Source: Chloroflexota bacterium (lineage in GTDB: Bacteria; Chloroflexota; Limnocylindria; Limnocylindrales; CSP1-4). From it: a stretch of DNA of 9,903 bases. The position numbers were made by a program, and so were the translations under genes. The notes under the pieces are model-generated. The model did no database searches, was not told where the DNA came from, and saw nothing but the letters and a program-made list of their open reading frames with translations. The DNA is taken from positions 1 to 9,903 of the forward strand of contig JAJYMP010000654.1 of the NCBI GenBank assembly GCA_021786915.1, written 5' to 3'. This document shows positions 1 to 4,891 of the stretch, piece by piece (positions within the stretch are counted from its first letter, which is position 1; each line of letters opens with the position of its first letter).

Positions 1-359
1 TGGGCCCGGGGCGCGTGGTCAAAGGGAGGCACTCGCTCTCCCGCCACGGGGTCCACGGCTGCGGCCCCGGCGTCGAGTTCGCCTTCCGGCCGGGCCCGAT
101 CACGAACCTCTCGGTGGTGACGACCGGTCTCAACGAGTGGCGGTTCGTGATCAGCGAGGGCGAGCTGCTGCCGTTCCCGCCGCGCGAGATCAGCGCCCCC
201 CAGACGCTGTTCCGCCACGACACGCTCTCGATCGCGGAGTGGTGCGACGCCTGGCTCCGCGCCGGCGCCACCCACCACCAGGGCGCCGCCTACGGGCGCT
301 GGACCAACCAGCTGCTCCACCTGGCCCAGATGCTCGGCATCGAGGCCGTGGTCGTCTAG
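1..359 (+). CDS. L-arabinose/L-fucose isomerase-family protein, C-terminal part (5' end outside window)
   Basis: The reading frame is open from the first full codon (position 3) and ends at TAG 357-359, so this is the C-terminal ~118 residues of a longer protein. A GTG at 15 is not taken as the start because the frame continues upstream without a stop. The segment reads like the C-terminal beta-barrel domain of ketol isomerases of the AraA/FucI type. It has a GPITNLSVV strand, a VISEGEL strand, then an AGATHHQ motif followed by a helix and LGIEAVVV at the end. In AraA a paired histidine at the equivalent place contributes to the metal site (family knowledge). The expected role is aldose-ketose isomerisation of an L-arabinose- or L-fucose-like sugar in the cytoplasm. 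Only 9 bases separate it from the triosephosphate isomerase homologue, which suggests a sugar-catabolic operon. The substrate cannot be told from this fragment. Confidence 0.75.
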   Translation, partial: GPGRVVKGRHSLSRHGVHGCGPGVEFAFRPGPITNLSVVTTGLNEWRFVISEGELLPFPPREISAPQTLFRHDTLSIAEWCDAWLRAGATHHQGAAYGRWTNQLLHLAQMLGIEAVVV

Positions 360-368
360 GCCGCCGGG

Positions 369-1100
369 ATGGACCGCGTCAGGATCCGGCCGCCGGTCTT
401 CGAGATCGGGCTCAAGGGATACTGCTGGGGCGCCGACGCTGTCCGGCTCGCCGTCGAGGCGGATCGGCTGGCCCGGTCGCTGGGCGTCTCGGTCGTCTAC
501 AACCCGCAGACCGTGGACATCCACGCCGTGGCGGTGGCGACCAGCCGGATCCTGGTGTTCGCGCAGCACATGGATCCCGTGGTGCCCGGCCGGGGCGTCG
601 GCAGCGTGCTCGCCGAGGCGCTCCTCGACGCCGGCGCCGTGGGCACCCTGCTCAACCACAGCGAGAAGCCGATGACGCTGGGGGCGCTGGCCAAGGCGGT
701 CGAGCGGGCGCGCGACGTGGGTCTGTTCACGCTCGTCTTCGCCGACACCCCGGCCGAGGCCGCCGCGCTCGCGCACCTGGGGCCCGACATCATCCTCGCC
801 GAGCCGCCCGACCTCATCGCGACCGGCGTCTCGGCCGGCAACGTCATGGCCGGGTTCGTCGCGCAGACGCTGGCCGCGGTCAGGGCCGTGGACCCGGAGA
901 TCCTGGTCATGTCGGGCGCCGGGGTGAACGGCCCCGACGACGTGGACCGGATGATCCGGCTCGGGCTCGACGGGACCGGGGCCTCATCGGGGATCCTCCG
1001 CGCGCCGGACCCCGCCGCCGCGATGAAGGCGATGCTCGAGGCCGAGGCGCGCGCCTGGGCCGACACCCACGGAGCCCTGAAAGGAACCCCTGCCCGATGA
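369..1100 (+). CDS. Archaeal-type triosephosphate isomerase homologue
   Basis: This 243-residue protein would interconvert dihydroxyacetone phosphate and glyceraldehyde 3-phosphate, or a related phosphorylated ketose/aldose pair, in the cytoplasm. The TIM-barrel landmarks are visible in order: LKGY with Lys16, QHMDP (66-70), LLNHSE with His97 and Glu99, AEPPDLIATG with Glu145, GAGV (183-186), and a glycine/serine phosphate-binding loop DGTGASSG (201-208). The QH-DP, GTLLNHSE and EPP-LI-TG wording and the short length match the archaeal TPI type rather than the usual ~250-residue bacterial type with its GHSERR and EPVWAIGTG motifs. The canonical Asn-x-Lys near the N-terminus reads Gly-Leu-Lys here, so the conserved Asn is missing. 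The start ATG 369 has only a weak upstream GCCGGG. The stop overlaps the next start as ATGA (1097-1100), which implies translational coupling. Its sugar-isomerase neighbour suggests a pathway-specific paralogue rather than the housekeeping TPI. Confidence 0.85.
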   Translation: MDRVRIRPPVFEIGLKGYCWGADAVRLAVEADRLARSLGVSVVYNPQTVDIHAVAVATSRILVFAQHMDPVVPGRGVGSVLAEALLDAGAVGTLLNHSEKPMTLGALAKAVERARDVGLFTLVFADTPAEAAALAHLGPDIILAEPPDLIATGVSAGNVMAGFVAQTLAAVRAVDPEILVMSGAGVNGPDDVDRMIRLGLDGTGASSGILRAPDPAAAMKAMLEAEARAWADTHGALKGTPAR

Positions 1101-1597
1101 CCGTCTACCACGCGAGCGCGGCGCTCCACTTCCCGCTCCACAAGCCCGGCTTCGAGGACGTCACCACGGCGGCGCGCGATGCGGTGGCCGCGTCAGGGGT
1201 GCGCAACGGCACGCTGACGGTCTACTCGCAGCACACGACGTGCGCGGTGCTGATCCAGGAGGAGTCGATGGACCAGACGCTCGACGGCGTCGAGTTCCTC
1301 CTCCAGGACATGGTCAACTACCTGGCCGAGCTGGTCCCCACGTGCCGCCACGAGGGCCAGTACCTGCATCCCGGGCCGAAGCACCTCGACTACGCCACAG
1401 GCAGGCTGGGCGAGGAGGGCTGGTGGAGCCTCAACACCGACGCCCACCTGCGCTCCGTCCTGTTGGGGCGGTCGGAGACGATCCCCGTGATCGACGGGCG
1501 CGCGGAGCTGGGCGAGTTCGGCCGGATCTACTTCGCCGACTTCGACGGCATGCGCGAGCGCGATCGCACGGTCCGCTTCACGGTGATGGGGGAGTAG
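1097..1597 (+). CDS. YjbQ/UPF0047 family protein (secondary thiamine-phosphate synthase type)
   Basis: This 166-residue protein belongs to the YjbQ (UPF0047) family. Members have weak thiamine-phosphate synthase activity, but their main role is unsettled (family knowledge). The conserved pieces are visible: SQHTTCAVLIQEE (44-56), NTDAHLRSVLLGRS (113-126), and the closing GEFGRIYFADFDG-RER block (139-155) followed by a final beta strand. The histidines of HTT and NTDAHL are the likely active-site or metal ligands. At 166 residues it is somewhat longer than the usual 130-140, because of an insertion around residues 82-108 (HEGQYLHPGPKHLDYATG region). The start ATG 1097 overlaps the preceding stop by 4 bases and has an AAAGGAA ribosome binding site at 1080-1086 inside the upstream gene. 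It is the last gene of the plus-strand operon. A tandem repeat array begins 12 bases after its stop. Confidence 0.88.
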   Translation: MTVYHASAALHFPLHKPGFEDVTTAARDAVAASGVRNGTLTVYSQHTTCAVLIQEESMDQTLDGVEFLLQDMVNYLAELVPTCRHEGQYLHPGPKHLDYATGRLGEEGWWSLNTDAHLRSVLLGRSETIPVIDGRAELGEFGRIYFADFDGMRERDRTVRFTVMGE

Positions 1598-1609
1598 CGG
1601 GCGTCGCAC

Positions 1610-1711
1610 TCGCCGCGAGTCACGTCTCGCCGCGAGTCACGTCTCGCCGCGAGTCACGTCTCGCCGCGAGTCACGTCTCGCCGCGAGTCACGTCTCGCCG
1701 CGAGTCACGTC
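1610..1711 (+). repeat. Tandem array: six perfect copies of a 17-bp unit
   Basis: The unit TCGCCGCGAGTCACGTC occurs six times head to tail with no mismatch (starts at 1610, 1627, 1644, 1661, 1678 and 1695). Each unit opens with the small dyad TCGC-c-GCGA. The array starts 12 bases after the YjbQ stop codon. There are no spacers, so this is not CRISPR. Seventeen is not a multiple of three, so no single reading frame repeats. The array ends in a GAGTCA-CGTC-TGACTC hairpin (1702-1717). Perfect identity suggests recent expansion and possible copy-number variation between strains. Confidence 0.97.
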
Positions 1712-1717
1712 TGACTC
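1702..1717. repeat. Hairpin closing the tandem array
   Basis: GAGTCA (1702-1707) and TGACTC (1712-1717) form a perfect 6-bp stem with a 4-base loop. The left arm lies in the last repeat unit and the right arm in the flanking unique sequence. No T-tract follows, so I do not call it an intrinsic terminator, although it is the first hairpin downstream of the YjbQ gene. Confidence 0.6.
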
Positions 1718-2066
1718 AATTGGCCGGCGCTGGTGCGGGGGCCCCGGCGCGGAGCGGCTGTTGGCGGGATGGCCCGTGCGGGCAACGGCGCCGCGCGAGT
1801 CTGTCGTGACTCGCGTCCGGGCCGTCAGCCTTCCTCGTTCCCGGAATACCGCTGCCGGCGGTGGTAACCAGCGATTCCGGCCGTGCCACCGCCACGGGCG
1901 GTATCCAAGACCGCCGCTGAGCGTGACCGGGTCGAGCGGACCTTCGTTGCACCGCCTACGGCCGTATTGCGGAAGGGCAGCCGCGTGCGGGGCTCAGTAG
2001 ACCCTGCGTCGCTCGGTGCGACCTATCGGGTATTCCGGCCTGCTGTCAGCCGATCGCCTGGTCACG
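1712..2066. other. Noncoding stretch with clustered hairpins between convergent operons
   Basis: No convincing gene lies between the tandem array and the kinase stop codon. Open frames here are short, arginine/proline-rich and resemble no family I know. The stretch holds several inverted repeats: CGCGAGT/ACTCGCG (1794-1815), CCGGAAT/ATTCCGG (1841-1880) with ACCGC/GCGGT nested inside it (1848-1862), GGCGGT/ACCGCC (1897-1915), and a long-distance pair, CCGGAATACC (1841-1850) with GGTATTCCGG (2029-2038). These could end transcription from both sides, encode a structured RNA, or be remnants of a mobile element. The sequence alone does not decide. Confidence 0.6.
1794..1815. repeat. Hairpin containing an inverted copy of the tandem-unit core
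   Basis: CGCGAGT (1794-1800) pairs with ACTCGCG (1809-1815) across an 8-base loop. The segment GTGACTCGCG (1806-1815) is the exact reverse complement of CGCGAGTCAC, the core of the 17-bp tandem unit. The same 10-mer therefore occurs six times forward and once reversed about 100 bases away, which ties this hairpin to the array. Confidence 0.75.
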
Positions 2067-2654
2067 TCAGAGGTCGCGCGGGTCTCGCTCCTGGCTTGCC
2101 GCGAGGTGCTCGCGCGCCAGTGCGACCACGCGCTTCAGGGTGGCCTCCGCGGGGCCCGTAGTGTCGATGGTGAGGCACCGTCCAGGGAGCGTGAGCGGCG
2201 CCCAGCGACCGTCGGCGAGGGCCTCCGCGACCTCGTCCTGGATCGAGGCGTCCAGATGCCCGGGGTGGCGAGATGGCGCCCTGTCGGCATACCGGGACAG
2301 GAGGACGTCGCGGGGTGCGGTGCAGTACAGCTGGAGGGCATCGAACGGCCAGCGCTGGTGGATCGCCGCGAACTCGCGATTCGCGATGGGCGGGCCGAAG
2401 CTGGCGTCAATGACCACGGTCCGGTCCGCCCGGAGCTCCTGTGACAGGAAGTCGAAGAGCAGAGGGTAGGTGGCGCGGCCGAGTCGCATCGACCACTCGC
2501 GGTCGCCCGGGCCAAGCGCGTCGTAGAGGCGTTCCTTGATCGCGTCCTTGGCGATCAACGGCAGCCGCAGTTCCGCTGAGATCGCCCTGGCGAGCGTCGT
2601 CTTGCCGCTTGCGGGCGGCCCGGCAACGACGATGATCGGAGTTGGGCGCGTCAC
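2067..2654 (-). CDS. P-loop kinase of the AAA_33 / zeta-toxin-like type, substrate unknown
   Basis: This 195-residue soluble ATP-binding protein has a Walker A loop GPPASGKTT at residues 12-20, right after the first beta strand IIVVA. AKDAIKERL (35-43) follows, the usual place where these small kinases bind the acceptor. A Walker B-like VVIDASF (80-86) comes next, then LYCTAPRDVLLSRYADR (109-125), whose Arg121 and Arg125 fit the lid, and a last strand LTIDTT (161-166). This layout is shared by gluconate kinases, chloramphenicol phosphotransferase and zeta-toxin-like kinases, so it probably phosphorylates a small molecule. The start is GTG at 2654-2652, chosen because it overlaps the upstream stop as GTGA and puts the P-loop at the normal distance from the N-terminus. 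The frame stays open upstream, but that is shadow of the neighbouring gene. There is no cognate antitoxin, so a toxin role is unlikely. It is the last gene of the three-gene operon. Confidence 0.85.
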   Translation of the reverse strand: MTRPTPIIVVAGPPASGKTTLARAISAELRLPLIAKDAIKERLYDALGPGDREWSMRLGRATYPLLFDFLSQELRADRTVVIDASFGPPIANREFAAIHQRWPFDALQLYCTAPRDVLLSRYADRAPSRHPGHLDASIQDEVAEALADGRWAPLTLPGRCLTIDTTGPAEATLKRVVALAREHLAASQERDPRDL

Positions 2655-3835
2655 TCCGCGGTTCCATCCTCGGCCAGCGCAGCGTCCAGGTCCGCCCAGA
2701 GCTCGTGGAGGGGCTCCAGCCCGATCGACAGGCGGAGCAGCGGGCCGCCCGTCCACGGCCGTACCGTGCGCGTAAGGCCGGACCAGCGCGCCGGCATGAC
2801 CAGCGATTCGAAGCCGCCCCACGAGTAGCCCAGGCCGAAGCGGCCGCGGGCGACCAGGCGGTCGGTGAGGGCGTCGGCGTCGGCCTGGTCGGCGGGCGAG
2901 CCGTCGGCGTGGCGGAGCTCGAACGAGAACAGCCCCGATGCGCCGTGGAAGTCCCGCTGCCAGAGGGCATGGCCGGGGTCGTCGGGCAGGGCGGGATGGA
3001 GGACTCGGGCGACGCGAGGGTGGCCCGCCAGGCGCTCCGCGATCACCAGCGCGCGCTCGCCCGCCTCGAGAATACGCAGGTCCACGGTCCGGGCCCCGCG
3101 CGCCACGAGGAACGCATCCTCGGCGCTCACGGCGGTCCCCGTCAGCCGCGCGGCGTCCCGGACGGGGCGCAGCAGCGCGTCGTCCGCGAACACGGCGCCC
3201 ATCAGGACATCGGCATGCCCGCCCCAGTACTTCGTCAGCGCCACCACCGAGATGTCGACGCCGTGGTCGAAGGGCCGGAACAGCCCGGGCGAGCCCCAGG
3301 TGTTGTCGATGGCGGTCACCACCTGGTGGTCGGCGGCGCGGGCCGCAGCGACGATCGCGGGCACGTCCTGCACCTCGAAGGTGTGCGTGCCCGGGCTCTC
3401 AAGCCAGATCAGCTTGGTGGCGGGCCGGATGAGCGCGGCGATCTCCCCGCCCACGAGCGGGTCGTAGAACTCCACGTCCACGCCCAGGCCGGTCAGCAGG
3501 TCAGCGCACAGCTCGCGCGCCGGGCCGTACGCCGAGTCCGTGACCAGGAGGTGGTCTCCCGCCCGGAGGACCGCGAGCATCGCCATCGTGATCGCGCCCA
3601 GGCCGCTCGACGCCAGCTCGACGCCCGAGCCGCCCTCGCCGGCCAGCAGCTGCCGCTCGAGCTCGGCCGTCGTGGGGGTGCCGTGAATGCCGTAGGTCGA
3701 GTAGTTGCGGTCGCCGGCCCGCCACCCGCGCAGGGCTTGGCGCAGCGATGCCATGTCGTCGAACAGCACCGTGGACGTGCGCCGGATCTCGGGGCTGGGG
3801 GTTCGGAAGCGGCCGTCGTTCATCGCGTGGATCAT
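2651..3835 (-). CDS. metC: Cystathionine beta-lyase-like PLP enzyme (Cys/Met metabolism family)
   Basis: This 394-residue fold-type I PLP enzyme is closest in wording to MetC, which cleaves cystathionine to homocysteine, pyruvate and ammonia. Visible landmarks are NYSTYGIHGTPTTAELE (44-60, substrate and phosphate contacts from the partner subunit), SSGLGAI (77-83, PLP phosphate region), LESPGTHTFEVQDV (145-158), AIDNTW with Asp177 facing the PLP ring nitrogen, the Schiff-base lysine Lys202 in ALTKYWGGHADVLMG, the MetC-like GYSWGGFESL (336-345), and LLRLSIGLE with Arg368 for the substrate carboxylate. Length matches the family's ~390-400. The start ATG 3835 overlaps the crotonase stop as ATGA (3835-3832), and the end overlaps the kinase start as GTGA. 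A second ATG 12 bases downstream is possible. Beta-lyase and C-S lyase activities overlap in this family, so another thioether or sulfur substrate is possible. Nothing else in the operon points to methionine synthesis. Confidence 0.88.
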   Translation of the reverse strand: MIHAMNDGRFRTPSPEIRRTSTVLFDDMASLRQALRGWRAGDRNYSTYGIHGTPTTAELERQLLAGEGGSGVELASSGLGAITMAMLAVLRAGDHLLVTDSAYGPARELCADLLTGLGVDVEFYDPLVGGEIAALIRPATKLIWLESPGTHTFEVQDVPAIVAAARAADHQVVTAIDNTWGSPGLFRPFDHGVDISVVALTKYWGGHADVLMGAVFADDALLRPVRDAARLTGTAVSAEDAFLVARGARTVDLRILEAGERALVIAERLAGHPRVARVLHPALPDDPGHALWQRDFHGASGLFSFELRHADGSPADQADADALTDRLVARGRFGLGYSWGGFESLVMPARWSGLTRTVRPWTGGPLLRLSIGLEPLHELWADLDAALAEDGTAE

Positions 3836-4632
3836 CGCCCCTGATAGAGGAACGTGTCCTGCACGTCCGACTCGCCCATCGCCAGGCGCTGGGCGCGGTA
3901 GAGCGCCATGCCGAAGGCGTAGGCGTCGTCGGGGGCGAGCGACGCCGCGCGATGGAGCGAGGCCAGCTCGACGCGGACGGCGAGCGCCGGGTGCCGCGCG
4001 ATGCGCTCGGCGATCCTGTGCGCCTCGGCGAGGAGGTCCTCGGCCGGGACGATACGGTTGGCGAGATGGACCCGCAGTGCCTCCTGGGCGTTGATGGGCT
4101 CGCCGGTGAGGGCCATCTCGTGCGCGATGACCGACGGGAGGTGCCGACTGAGGCGGAACGTGCCGCCCATGCCGCCCATCCCGTAGGCGATCTCCGGCAG
4201 GCCGAAGGGGGCGTCGGGCGCGCAGACGCGGATGTCCGTGAGCGCGAGCAGGTAGCCGAGCGCTCGGCCGAGGCACCAGCCGCGCACCGCGCCGATGAAC
4301 GGTGTCGCTCGGGGATGCGCCATGACGGCGTCGGCCCAGTCGTAGGCGGGAGGCGGAGCGTCCGCGTCGCCAGCCGAGCCGCTGCCCAGCGCGTTGTGGA
4401 GGTCCGTCTGGGCCGAGCCGGAGCCCGGGTCCTCGTGCTTGATGTCGTCGCCGGCCGAGAAGGCCCGCTCCCCGGCGCCGGTCAGGATCCCGACGCGGAT
4501 CGCGGGGTCGGCGTCGACCTCGCGCAGGGCAGCCAGCAGCTCCCGGTGCATCGCCTGCGCGATCGGGTTGACCTTGCCGTTCGCGATGGTGACGACCGCG
4601 ACTGCGTCCGCCTTCTCGATCTTGATGCCCAT
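3832..4632 (-). CDS. Enoyl-CoA hydratase/isomerase (crotonase) family protein
   Basis: This 266-residue crotonase-fold protein would act on an acyl-CoA thioester in the cytoplasm. The N-terminal part has VAVVTIANGKVNPI and IRVGILTGAGERAFSAGDDIKHED (45-68), which carries the first oxyanion-hole loop. The second loop region is GAVRGWCLGRALGYLLALTDIRV (114-136), followed by FGLPEIAYGMGGMGGT (143-158). The glutamate in LPEI (Glu147) matches the second catalytic Glu of enoyl-CoA hydratase. The place of the first catalytic Glu, in the usual GGGCELA stretch, appears to hold a non-acidic residue (GYLLALTD). An insertion at about 69-98 is rich in Gly, Ser and Pro. The reaction may therefore not be plain hydration. 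The start ATG 4632 is preceded by a strong GGAGGAG ribosome binding site. A TTG start ten codons upstream is possible but lacks one. It is the first gene of the coupled operon. Confidence 0.85.
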   Translation of the reverse strand: MGIKIEKADAVAVVTIANGKVNPIAQAMHRELLAALREVDADPAIRVGILTGAGERAFSAGDDIKHEDPGSGSAQTDLHNALGSGSAGDADAPPPAYDWADAVMAHPRATPFIGAVRGWCLGRALGYLLALTDIRVCAPDAPFGLPEIAYGMGGMGGTFRLSRHLPSVIAHEMALTGEPINAQEALRVHLANRIVPAEDLLAEAHRIAERIARHPALAVRVELASLHRAASLAPDDAYAFGMALYRAQRLAMGESDVQDTFLYQGR

Positions 4633-4651
4633 GGCTCCTCCGCACGCTGCC

Positions 4652-4668
4652 TGCTGGTACAACCAGCA
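4652..4668. promoter_or_regulatory. Operator-like palindrome upstream of the crotonase operon
   Basis: TGCTGGT-ACA-ACCAGCA is a perfect inverted repeat with 7-bp arms and a 3-base centre, ending 20 bases before the crotonase ATG and about 10 before its ribosome binding site. The size and symmetry suit a dimeric repressor (for example TetR, GntR or LacI type), but a leader hairpin in the mRNA is equally possible. No regulator gene lies next to it. Confidence 0.55.
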
Positions 4669-4699
4669 TGGTGGCCGATCAGGCGGCAGCCGCGGAGGC

Positions 4700-4854
4700 G
4701 TGGTGCGCCAGGGTCACCAAATGAGCGTCGGCGGGCACGAAGCTGCGCCGAATGGTGACTGGAGCACACCAAGACACGCGTTTGGTGCGCCAGATTCACC
4801 GATTCGACGTGCTGCGGCGCCGTTTCGCCCGATTTGGTGACCCTGGATCACCAC
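4700..4854. repeat. 155-bp imperfect palindrome made of four symmetric 17-bp dyads
   Basis: The ends (4700-4722 and 4832-4854) are 23-bp inverted repeats with two mismatches, including a perfect 15-bp core starting CCAGGGTCACC. Inside, a 17-bp motif with GGTG at one end and TCACC at the other occurs four times in alternating orientation: 4702-4718 (+), 4754-4770 (-), 4784-4800 (+), 4836-4852 (-). Their centres are 52, 30 and 52 bases apart, all symmetric around position 4777. The 35-base segments between the outer and inner motifs also partly match in inverse. There is no open reading frame and no clear target-site duplication. It could be a MITE-like or REP-like element, a multi-site operator, or a long hairpin between the citrate synthase and crotonase transcripts. 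Confidence 0.8.
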
Positions 4855-4870
4855 CCGCATTGCAAGCGGG
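4854..4870 (-). terminator. Hairpin after citrate synthase
   Basis: CCCGC (4854-4858) and GCGGG (4866-4870) form a short GC stem around a 7-base loop, 22 bases beyond the citrate synthase stop on the minus strand. There is no T-tract, so this is at best a weak terminator. It abuts the large palindrome, which may do more to end or process the transcript. Confidence 0.35.
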
Positions 4871-4891
4871 GCGCGGACGAGTCCGGCTCGC

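Noticed and set aside
137..1096. Long plus-strand open frame leading into the YjbQ gene
   Set aside because: It is the arginine/proline-rich shadow of the isomerase and TPI genes. The real YjbQ begins at ATG 1097 with its own ribosome binding site.
1610..1711. CRISPR-like array
   Set aside because: The 17-bp units are directly adjacent, with no spacers, and no cas gene is present.
2067..2654. Zeta-type toxin
   Set aside because: The kinase fold is similar, but no antitoxin gene is adjacent and the gene is embedded in a metabolic operon.
2642..3844. 400-codon plus-strand open frame opposite the MetC-like gene
   Set aside because: Composition-driven antisense frame in GC-rich DNA. The minus strand encodes a protein with all expected PLP-enzyme motifs.
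4633..4662. Upstream TTG start for the crotonase
   Set aside because: It has no ribosome binding site and falls inside the palindrome, whereas ATG 4632 has a strong GGAGGAG and fits the family N-terminus.
4700..4854. Insertion sequence
   Set aside because: Inverted ends are present, but there is no transposase frame and no clear target-site duplication, so only a miniature element remains possible.
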